From positions 1-26,105 of the IMG/VR virus record IMGVR_UViG_3300035670_001120: a stretch of 26,105 nt of DNA, one strand, 5' to 3'. Position 1 is the stretch's first letter. Every line of letters starts with the position of its first letter. Shown piece by piece: positions 20,065-26,105 of the stretch. A program made the position numbers and the translations under genes. Source of the stretch: a virus. Below the pieces are notes generated by a model, which saw only the letters and a program-made list of their open reading frames with translations, made no database searches and was not told the DNA's origin.

Positions 20065-20269
20065 AGTAACTAATAAAACTAAAGACCCAAGAAAGTTAAG
20101 AATCAATGGTGCAGACATCATAGTTGGTCCAGGTTCTTATATCTTGACTTCCAAACCATTAGTGTCTAATGATATTTGGGAAGTGAAACTAAACGAAGAG
20201 CAAATTGAACAGATTGTGGAACTTCCAAAAGAAGAACCTAAAAAACAAAATAGAGGTAAAAAGAAATAA
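20057..20269 (+). CDS. Small protein with Lys-rich tail before the tail tube
   Basis: The 70-aa product has a beta-rich core (KLRINGADIIVGPGSYILTS, about 13-32) and a charged C-terminal tail ending in KKQNRGKKK. It overlaps the gp10-like gene by 8 bases and ends 6 bases before the tail tube. The architecture is like that of the 70-aa gene at 15345. Small proteins of this kind in the neck region are often minor virion or assembly factors; no family is recognised. Confidence 0.65.
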   Translation: MYKVTNKTKDPRKLRINGADIIVGPGSYILTSKPLVSNDIWEVKLNEEQIEQIVELPKEEPKKQNRGKKK

Positions 20270-20275
20270 TAAAAA

Positions 20276-20887
20276 ATGGTAGCTGACCCAGTTAGTGACG
20301 CATGGATGGAAACTTGCTTAATTGCTATTGCCAAAGAAGGTAGTAGTGATGTTCAATTTGCAGGTTTAACAGAGACAGTAGACTTTGACATTGGAGATAA
20401 AGATGTTGAAGGAGTAGCATTAGTTAGTGGTGGTAGAGTAATGAAATGGAATCCACAAGCTGATACATCAATTACATTTGAGGCATACCCACTTGAAGCA
20501 GGTACAGCATCAGGTACAACTGGTACAGGATTCTTTGATTTATTAAGTACTGCTGATACAAGCGGTCCACTTAGAATCACGAACGACCATACTAGAAACA
20601 AGTACAGAGTTTTATGTCTATGGACTAATGACTCAACAGCAACTACAGCTCAAAGTGCAACAGCAGCTAATGCTTCTGCAATGAGACTAGGATTTGCTAA
20701 TGTACACTTCACATCAGTTAAACCTTCATTCACTGACGGTGTTTTAAAATACACTATTGTTGGTAAATGTGGTCCGTTTGATAAATCAAACAGCGCTAAC
20801 TTAATGATGGAAAGTTGTGCAGGAGCTACAAGCACAGATATATTACCTGCAATTGCAGCATATACAAGTTCAAACAAATTTGGATAA
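20276..20887 (+). CDS. Major tail tube protein
   Basis: The 203-aa protein has the tail tube pattern of archaeal and bacterial siphoviruses: DIGDKDVEGVALVSGGRVMK (about 38-57), TSITFEAYPLEAG (about 64-76), a variable loop, then FANVHFTSVKPSFTDGVLKY (about 141-160) and a final strand. It polymerises into the tail tube. It is followed by a strong hairpin-T5 terminator overlapping its stop codon, consistent with high expression, and precedes the chaperone-position and tape measure genes. Confidence 0.88.
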   Translation: MVADPVSDAWMETCLIAIAKEGSSDVQFAGLTETVDFDIGDKDVEGVALVSGGRVMKWNPQADTSITFEAYPLEAGTASGTTGTGFFDLLSTADTSGPLRITNDHTRNKYRVLCLWTNDSTATTAQSATAANASAMRLGFANVHFTSVKPSFTDGVLKYTIVGKCGPFDKSNSANLMMESCAGATSTDILPAIAAYTSSNKFG

Positions 20888-20908
20888 AATAGTTTAATAA
20901 CTATTTTT
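20887..20908 (+). terminator. Hairpin-T5 terminator after the tail tube gene
   Basis: AAATAGTT (20887-20894) pairs with AACTATTT (20899-20906) around TAAT, with the T-run ending at 20908. It begins on the last base of the stop codon. Confidence 0.7.
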
Positions 20909-20920
20909 CTATAATAAACA

Positions 20921-21247
20921 ATGGAAGAGAGAGATAACATAAATAAAATTTTAAATAAAATAACAAGGAATCAAGATAGTTTACATATATCTAGAGTACC
21001 TAAGAAAGATAGAGATAAATTCATAGAACTTGCAAATGAGGAATTCGCAGGAGATTATGGTATGTGTCTTAAATATTTGTTAGGAGGACTTTTGGATAGT
21101 AATCAAAGAATGTTATTAGACGAGATTGAAGACCTAAATGAGAGATTAACTCAGTTAGAAGCAAGAGTATCTTCCTCTGCAAGTAAAGAAACTTCTGAAG
21201 ATAAAAAAACAATTAAAACCGTAAATGGTAAGGAAATTAAAAGATGA
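20921..21247 (+). CDS. Small helical protein with archaeal-type motif
   Basis: The 108-aa protein has ISRVPKKDRDKFIELANEEF (about 23-42) followed by AGDYGMCLKYLL, a motif I recall from many small archaeal and viral proteins with a possible ribbon-helix-helix-like fold. A coiled coil (LLDEIEDLNERLTQLEARV, about 65-83) and a charged tail follow. It sits between tail tube and tape measure, so it may be a tail assembly factor or a DNA-binding regulator. Its stop overlaps the next start (ATGA). Confidence 0.6.
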   Translation: MEERDNINKILNKITRNQDSLHISRVPKKDRDKFIELANEEFAGDYGMCLKYLLGGLLDSNQRMLLDEIEDLNERLTQLEARVSSSASKETSEDKKTIKTVNGKEIKR

Positions 21248-21645
21248 GCAATAAACTAAATTTAGAAAAACTATACATTAAAGAAAAGACATACAAAGTA
21301 CCAAGAAATCCTGTAGAAGGTCAGGAACAAATTGAACTAACATTCAAACCTATCCCAATCACAAGTCCAGTGTTTAGTAAGTTCAGTCAAATGAATGATA
21401 CTACTGATATGGATAAAGTTATTTCTGCAATGAAACCTATTATTGCATTATCTCTTGACATTGATGAAGCTGCAGTAGATAGACTTGATTTAGGTTTGAT
21501 TATGGAACTGTTCGAGATTATTTCAGAGGTTAATAACTTCCCTAAAGCTGAGAAGGAATCCAAACCAGATATAACTAAATTTATTAAAGATAAACAAGAA
21601 CTTGCAAAGAATAAAGATTTGACTGCAAGTATAAAGAATGTCTAA
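21244..21645 (+). CDS. Putative tail assembly chaperone, first part
   Basis: The 133-aa protein lies where the gpG-like chaperone is encoded, between tail tube and tape measure. It has IELTFKPIPITSPVFSKFSQ (about 29-48), an ALSLDIDEAAVDRLDLGLIMELFEII region (about 68-93) and a Lys-rich C-terminal helix. Proteins of this type hold the tape measure before tube polymerisation. It overlaps the next gene by 8 bases in another frame. The assignment rests on position and size, with partial support from its helical second half. Confidence 0.6.
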   Translation: MSNKLNLEKLYIKEKTYKVPRNPVEGQEQIELTFKPIPITSPVFSKFSQMNDTTDMDKVISAMKPIIALSLDIDEAAVDRLDLGLIMELFEIISEVNNFPKAEKESKPDITKFIKDKQELAKNKDLTASIKNV

Positions 21646-21961
21646 GGACAAACTTGGTAATTTAGCAAATAGAGTTTTAGGTAAGGAGACTGAACTTAGA
21701 ACTCAAACGTCAGACTTAACTCCAATCGTTAATCTGATGAAACAAATAGGTCTTGCAGGAGATATAGTAGGACGAGAGTTTGAAGTATATAATCCTGAAG
21801 GACAACTCCAGTTCATAGTTAAACAAAAACCTATCGGACTTAACCAGATAAATATCTTGTTAGAAGAGCTTGACATATTGAATAGACTTGAAGCAGAGCA
21901 AACAGAAAATGAGCAAAAAAAACATAAGGTTTATAATAAGGGAAAACCAAGGAGTAGATAG
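21638..21961 (+). CDS. Putative tail assembly chaperone, second part
   Basis: The 107-aa basic protein follows in the +1 frame with its own ATG, 8 bases before the upstream stop. It has a helical LTPIVNLMKQIGLAGDIVG segment (about 27-45), GQLQFIVKQKPI (about 55-66) and a coiled coil ending in a Lys-rich tail. By position it could be the second tail chaperone. In many siphoviruses this is made by frameshifting; here the frame is closed two codons upstream of the ATG, so reinitiation is more likely. The gene ends 9 bases before the tape measure. Confidence 0.6.
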   Translation: MSKDKLGNLANRVLGKETELRTQTSDLTPIVNLMKQIGLAGDIVGREFEVYNPEGQLQFIVKQKPIGLNQINILLEELDILNRLEAEQTENEQKKHKVYNKGKPRSR

Positions 21962-21970
21962 GATATAAAA

Positions 21971-23377
21971 ATGGATAGTGAACAGAAAAGAATTTTATTG
22001 AAATTTGAAACAACTTATCAAAAAGGAGGTCTTGAAGCATTACAAAAAAAAATGCTCCAATTAAGATTAGACACTGCTCGTTCAGTACAAGCTCAAGATA
22101 AGATTCTTTTATCTTCAGTTATGCAACAAAAAAGGGCATTTGAAAGACAACAAGAATCTATAAAAAAACAAAACGAAACTTTAAGAAAGCAAAATGAAGC
22201 CTTTTCTGATGCTACAGGGTATAGTGGAAGATTTGCTAAACAATTAAATGCTATTCAAGCTGCATCTAAAAAATTATTAATGCCAATGCTTGGTGTGATG
22301 TTTTTTGGAATGGCTATGCGTTCAATGTTTATTCAATTATTTAATCCTGTAATGGAAGCATTTGGAGTATTTGATTTATTTCAAGCAATGTTATTGGTAT
22401 TATTTTTACCTGTAATGGAAATGATATTTCCTTATCTATTGAAATTTGCTGAATTTTTTATGAATTTACCTGAACCTGTTCAAAAAGTAATAGGGATACT
22501 TGCAATAGTAGGTATAGTGTTAGGTACTATTTTAACAGTAGGAGGAGCAATAGCAATAGCAGTTATGGCTATGGTTGCAGCTTTGACTGCATTAGGAACT
22601 ACTGCTACTGCTGCAGGCGCATTTTTATCTGCAATGTTTGCACCATTTATAGCAATTTTAGCTGCAGCTATTCTTGCTTGGATAGTATTTAGACAAGCAT
22701 TTGAAGAAAACTTTTTAGGTATCCAAACTTTTGTACAAATGATTTGGGATGGTATCTCTAATATATTCTCAGGAGCAATACAAATTATCAAAGGACTTTG
22801 GAGTATACTTGTAGGGTTATTTACTGGAGATTTAACTAAAATTAAAGAGGGATTTTTCTCAATCTTTAGTGGTATTTGGAATATGTTGAAAGGATTTGTT
22901 CAATTAGTTATAGGATTATTTGCAACCTTAGGACTTACTCTATTGAAATTCATAATGAATATAGGTAGTATTGGAGCACAGATGGCAAGAGCATTAGTGG
23001 ATGGAATTAAATCTGGTTGGTCTTGGTTAAAAGATGCATTCTTAGGATGGATTCCTTCATTATCTGCAGTTAAAAATTATATCTTAAGTAAGTTTGGAAT
23101 TGGTAGAGGAAGTAAAGATTCTGGAAGTTCTAGTAAGAGTACTTCATCACCTAAGAAATTTAATGATATGATTTGGAGACCAGGTTCTGATCCAGTATCT
23201 ATCAGCCCACAAGATACATTAGTTGCAACTAAAGGTGGTCCAGCTGGTGGAGGAAGTTCACAAGTAATCAATGCTACATATAATGTATCAGTTTCAGATA
23301 AAGCAGAATTCCAAAGAATGCTTGACGAGAACAATAGAAGATTAATGGATGATTTAAGAAGAATTACGAGGGCATAA
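21971..23377 (+). CDS. Tape measure protein (short)
   Basis: The 468-aa protein has an N-terminal coiled coil (about residues 20-80, Gln/Lys-rich), a hydrophobic centre with several potential membrane-inserting segments between 100 and 240 (MLGVMFFGMAMRSMFIQLF, AILAIVG-type and Ala-rich runs), a repeat-like amphipathic section (IWDGISNIFSGAIQIIKGLW, then IFSGIWNMLKGFV) and a Ser/Gly/Lys-rich linker before a short C-terminal domain. It fits the tape measure pattern and place. At roughly 0.15 nm per residue it predicts a tail of about 70 nm. Confidence 0.88.
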   Translation: MDSEQKRILLKFETTYQKGGLEALQKKMLQLRLDTARSVQAQDKILLSSVMQQKRAFERQQESIKKQNETLRKQNEAFSDATGYSGRFAKQLNAIQAASKKLLMPMLGVMFFGMAMRSMFIQLFNPVMEAFGVFDLFQAMLLVLFLPVMEMIFPYLLKFAEFFMNLPEPVQKVIGILAIVGIVLGTILTVGGAIAIAVMAMVAALTALGTTATAAGAFLSAMFAPFIAILAAAILAWIVFRQAFEENFLGIQTFVQMIWDGISNIFSGAIQIIKGLWSILVGLFTGDLTKIKEGFFSIFSGIWNMLKGFVQLVIGLFATLGLTLLKFIMNIGSIGAQMARALVDGIKSGWSWLKDAFLGWIPSLSAVKNYILSKFGIGRGSKDSGSSSKSTSSPKKFNDMIWRPGSDPVSISPQDTLVATKGGPAGGGSSQVINATYNVSVSDKAEFQRMLDENNRRLMDDLRRITRA

Positions 23378-23379
23378 AA

Positions 23380-23769
23380 ATGACAGAATATAGTGAAGCA
23401 ACAATAAATGATGCAATACTTGATAGTGGTGGTGTAAACCAAATCACTATTTATTGTGAAAAGATAGATGTGACTAGAAATAAAATTCTTACTATAGTTA
23501 AAACTCCTTCTACTGGTACTATTAAGGAAACTAAAGTTCTAGATTTACTTAGGTCAGAAAAGAGAATAACTATTAATGGGTTTATTAATTCTGCAGACAA
23601 GACTAAACTTAGCAATATATTTGAAACTAAAGGACCTACAAACTTAAATTATGATGGGACTACAGATAAAGTTAATATTGAGAGATATAGTTTATCTAAA
23701 GATGCATCAGGTCAAGATGAGAGACAATTAATGATTACCTTTGTAGTAGGTGCAGATTTGACAGGATAA
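23380..23769 (+). CDS. Distal tail/baseplate protein
   Basis: The 129-aa protein is beta-rich, with LDLLRSEKRITINGFINS (about 54-71) followed by ADKTKLSNIFETKGPTNLNY (about 72-91) and a final RQLMITFVVGADL strand. This layout (a strand, a KT-L helix, then a loop with a flat beta strand) is common in small distal tail proteins directly after the tape measure. It probably joins tube and hub. It starts 2 bases after the tape measure stop. Confidence 0.68.
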   Translation: MTEYSEATINDAILDSGGVNQITIYCEKIDVTRNKILTIVKTPSTGTIKETKVLDLLRSEKRITINGFINSADKTKLSNIFETKGPTNLNYDGTTDKVNIERYSLSKDASGQDERQLMITFVVGADLTG

Positions 23770-23770
23770 A

Positions 23771-25309
23771 ATGGTATTAGTGAATTTACAAACACCTAAT
23801 AGTACTTTAGGTTATGATGATGTTAATGATTGGAGTGTTGAATATTCTGATGATAAAGAGATAGATAAAGCATCATTTGTTATTGGTGAAGAGATTGCAA
23901 TTAATCCTGGGAATGAAATTAAATTCTATGATGATGATGACGTTTTACAATTTGCAGGTATATGTAAAGAGAGAAATCCTTTATCTGGAGACCAAGTAGG
24001 TTTGGTAGAATTAATCTGTTATACTTATGATATTGAACTTACTGAACAAACAGTGACAGAAGTATTCCAATCAATAGCGCTTGAAACTTTTATACAAAAT
24101 ATAGTAGAAGGATACTCATCATTAACTTTTGCAACTACTTTATCTACAGGAATTACAATTGATTATTATCTTGCAGATAGAAAATATGCTTGGGACGTGA
24201 TTAAAGATATTTTAGATAGAAGTCCAGACTTAACTTACCAAATAAATTATACTACTAAAGTATTTAATCTAATTCAAAGAGGGGGCACATTATCTTCAAT
24301 CACTTTAGAGAATGGGGTTAATTGTGTTTTTGAAACTGGCTGGAAAGCTACAAGTGATAAACAAGTAACTAAACTTAATTTGATTGGTGGTAAGGAAACT
24401 AGAAACGGATTTAGTGAATCTTTTTCTGGGACTGGCGCTCAAACTGATTTTACTACAACCCATATTTTTAATAATATTAAAGTGGTTGTGGGTGGGGTTG
24501 AAAAGACTTTACAAGTAACAGGACAAAATACTGGAGATTTTACTGTAGTACCTAAAGATAAAATTATTACTTTCTTATCTGCACCTGTAAGTGGTACAGA
24601 TAATATTATTGCAACTTACGATTATGAAATTCCAATTGATTTAACTGGAGTTGAAGCAGACTATTCTCTTGTAGCACAATATGGTACAATAGAAAAAAGT
24701 ATCGTTAGAAATCATTTAAAATCTACCGATGATGCTATTGATTATGCTTATGAATATGTTAATAGGTGGGCCAGACCAGTTTATAGTAATAAAGCTAGAA
24801 TCGTTTCTACTTTAGATGCAAGTCAAGTTAAACCAGGAGATAAAATATATGTTATCGATTCATTACATACAATTGAAGGAGTCACAATTGCAGATTATTA
24901 TTTAATCTCTGCAGTTTACTTCACATTAGATGGATTAGAAATCGAAGTAGGTGAGCCTAGAAGTGAAGTTGTAGATTTCATTAAAGAACTTAAATATGAA
25001 ATTCAACAATTAGAACAGAATAATATTAATGTATCTATTTCAAATAAAGTTCAGACTGTTTCTAATTCTGCAACAATTACTTACACTACCCAAATAGTGT
25101 CTCTAACTCGTAGAACTTGGAATGCTGATACGTTTTATTTACTTGAAGATGGCGCAGCTGCTAGAAACCAAATGTTAGACTCTGGACTTGGTCCGATTAT
25201 GCGAGATACTGGAGGTTATACTGACGAGCCACTAACCACAACTTATTTAACTACAGAAAGTGATGATATATTAACAACCGAGAGTGGAGACATATTACTT
25301 GTAGAATAA
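23771..25309 (+). CDS. Baseplate hub / tail protein (late-control D-like)
   Basis: The 512-aa protein has the N-terminal hub fold, VEYSDDKEIDKASFVIGEEI (about 24-43) and GNEIKFYDDDDVLQFAGICK (about 48-67). It continues with a region typical of gp27/gp44-type hub proteins (YAWDVIKDILDRSPDLTYQI, about 138-157), a beta insert with SGTGAQTDFTTTHIFN, and a coiled coil at about 405-420 (IKELKYEIQQLEQNNINVSI). The C-terminus carries a tandem motif, LTTESDDI then LTTESGDILLVE, a repeat frequent at the ends of phage tail proteins. It is the central hub on which fibres attach. Confidence 0.8.
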   Translation: MVLVNLQTPNSTLGYDDVNDWSVEYSDDKEIDKASFVIGEEIAINPGNEIKFYDDDDVLQFAGICKERNPLSGDQVGLVELICYTYDIELTEQTVTEVFQSIALETFIQNIVEGYSSLTFATTLSTGITIDYYLADRKYAWDVIKDILDRSPDLTYQINYTTKVFNLIQRGGTLSSITLENGVNCVFETGWKATSDKQVTKLNLIGGKETRNGFSESFSGTGAQTDFTTTHIFNNIKVVVGGVEKTLQVTGQNTGDFTVVPKDKIITFLSAPVSGTDNIIATYDYEIPIDLTGVEADYSLVAQYGTIEKSIVRNHLKSTDDAIDYAYEYVNRWARPVYSNKARIVSTLDASQVKPGDKIYVIDSLHTIEGVTIADYYLISAVYFTLDGLEIEVGEPRSEVVDFIKELKYEIQQLEQNNINVSISNKVQTVSNSATITYTTQIVSLTRRTWNADTFYLLEDGAAARNQMLDSGLGPIMRDTGGYTDEPLTTTYLTTESDDILTTESGDILLVE

Positions 25310-25311
25310 AA

Positions 25312-25674
25312 ATGATTACAACTTTTATTTTAGGAAATACAGCAACAGACGTTATAGCAGGCTTAGACACTAATATAACTCATATTGGAGTAGGTACAGA
25401 CACTACTACTCCAGTTGAAGCTGATACAGTGCTTGGAGCAGAAGTGGACAGGAATGCAGAATATACTTCCACACTTAGTAGTAATCAATTCAAATCACAA
25501 CTTAGACTTGATACTACTGATGCTAATGGGTATACTTTAGCAGAGATTGGGATGTTTAATGCTGCAACTACAGGCACTATGTATACGCATAATCTAATCT
25601 CTGCATTTGCAAAGACTGCAAGTAAGAAAGCGATTTATATTAACGTGATTACTATAAGTGTGACACAAACTTAA
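25312..25674 (+). CDS. Baseplate or fibre-associated protein
   Basis: The 120-aa protein is Thr-rich and beta-rich: NITHIGVGTDTTTPVEADT (about 21-39), VLGAEVDRNAEYTS, then GYTLAEIGMFNAATTGTMYT (about 73-92) and KKAIYINVITISVTQT at the end. The GYTLAEIG(M/L)F pattern is typical of phage tail fibre-associated proteins with a beta core. It lies between hub and fibre genes. The start is 2 bases after the hub stop. Confidence 0.7.
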   Translation: MITTFILGNTATDVIAGLDTNITHIGVGTDTTTPVEADTVLGAEVDRNAEYTSTLSSNQFKSQLRLDTTDANGYTLAEIGMFNAATTGTMYTHNLISAFAKTASKKAIYINVITISVTQT

Positions 25675-25703
25675 TAAATAACAAAGGTTATAATCAATAT
25701 AAA

Positions 25704-25708
25704 GAGGT
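25704..25708 (+). promoter_or_regulatory. Shine-Dalgarno sequence before the ATC start
   Basis: GAGGT lies 8 bases upstream of the ATC at 25717, ideal spacing for initiation there and the main argument for a start at this non-ATG codon. Confidence 0.45.
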
Positions 25709-25716
25709 AATAAAAA

Positions 25717-26105
25717 ATCGTAAACACAAAAATTACAGAATTAACGGAGGAGACATCTATTGCTACTACAGATATACTTGCAGTAGTGGATATGTCTGTT
25801 TCTGCAACAAGAAAAGCGACTGTAGCCAATATCTTTGCTGGTGCAGGAGGAATTACTGCTTCAAGTAGTTCTACTTTAACAAATAAATCTATTAGTCTTG
25901 GAAGTAATACATTAACTGCTACTTCAGCACAATTAGCAACAGCAGTGACTGATGAAACAGGTTCAGGTAGTTTAGTGTTTGCAACAAGCCCTACACTGAC
26001 AACACCAAATGTAACTGGTTTGACAACTATAACTCAAGCAAGTGATGCTGGAAGTTTAACTATAAATAGTTCAGCAACTACACAATATGCTCTCCAAGTA
26101 AATGC
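25717..26105 (+). CDS. Tail fibre protein, N-terminal part (window edge), no ATG start
   Basis: An open frame runs from the TAATAA stops at 25708-25713 to the window end. The product, IVNTKITELTEETSIATTDI onward, has the usual phage tail fibre N-terminus (ITELTE...TDILAVVDMS) followed by Thr/Ser/Gly-rich beta repeats (NKSISLGSNTLTATSAQLAT). The first in-frame ATG is at 25792 and would delete the conserved N-terminus. The codon in the natural place is ATC (25717), with Val next, after a Shine-Dalgarno. It is either a true ATC start, a point-mutated ATG, or a sequencing error (ATG to ATC). Confidence 0.7.
   Translation, partial: MVNTKITELTEETSIATTDILAVVDMSVSATRKATVANIFAGAGGITASSSSTLTNKSISLGSNTLTATSAQLATAVTDETGSGSLVFATSPTLTTPNVTGLTTITQASDAGSLTINSSATTQYALQVN

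Noticed and set aside
21632-21660. Programmed frameshift between the two chaperone-position genes
   Set aside because: The second frame is closed by a stop at 21632-21634 and has its own ATG at 21638. No clear slippery sequence lies in the small overlap; a +1 event at the GTC-TAA end is possible but unsupported.
1-26105. CRISPR array, insertion sequence, integrase or attachment site
   Set aside because: No regularly spaced repeats, no transposase or integrase motifs and no terminal repeats were seen in this window.

Overview
The window is the left-to-middle part of the genome of a tailed, siphovirus-like archaeal virus (Caudoviricetes) or a provirus of one. It is AT-rich and almost fully coding. 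The archaeal host is inferred from promoter structure. Many genes start about 30 bases downstream of a strong TATA box (TTTATAAAT or TTTATATA), often as leaderless transcripts, and one promoter carries the archaeal BRE-TATA string CGAAAGGTTTATATAG. Shine-Dalgarno sequences are mostly absent. I cannot fix the host lineage; a euryarchaeal or DPANN host would fit.

Layout. Positions 1-1904 hold a leftward block of small genes: a partial ORF, a coiled-coil protein, a 44-aa zinc ribbon, a 40-aa ORF, a 128-aa phage-type protein and a 42-aa membrane protein. A divergent promoter region lies at 1905-2194. Positions 2195-4580 read rightward and carry nucleic-acid enzymes: a PD-(D/E)XK-like nuclease, an ERCC4/XPF nuclease, a zinc-finger protein, an AbrB-like protein and an RNA ligase. 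A 440-base gap at 3120-3557 contains a probable structured ncRNA. Positions 4584-15050 form the packaging and capsid region: unknown genes, large terminase, portal, and a fused prohead protease-major capsid protein. Four HNH homing endonuclease genes punctuate it. Positions 15038-20064 hold minor head, connector and neck genes. Positions 20276-26105 hold the tail tube, the putative chaperone-position genes, a short tape measure, baseplate/hub proteins and the start of a tail fibre gene that runs off the window.

Most interesting signal. The three NUMOD4/HNH homing-endonuclease genes (starts 5057, 6978, 11766) each have the same architecture. A TATA box sits at the stop codon of the upstream gene. 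Exactly 30-31 bases after the first base of that TATA box begins a compact 38-42-base RNA element made of two hairpins whose loops are fully complementary (kissing loop or H-type pseudoknot). The element ends directly at the AUG. All helices are preserved while their sequences differ completely between the copies, so covariation supports the structure. Conventional ORF calling reads through the promoter and the RNA element as a spurious N-terminus. A separate ncRNA (about 3319-3519) and the leader of the leftward 42-aa gene also seem to begin exactly with a stem, suggesting that 5'-terminal RNA structure is a general device of this virus.

Other points. TATA boxes embedded in reading frames recur as the peptide FINN. 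One lies exactly upstream of an internal Met of a small membrane protein, suggesting a dual start. One lies inside the protease-capsid fusion. One drives a 19-residue cationic peptide ORF. The tail fibre gene seems to lack any ATG and may start at ATC.
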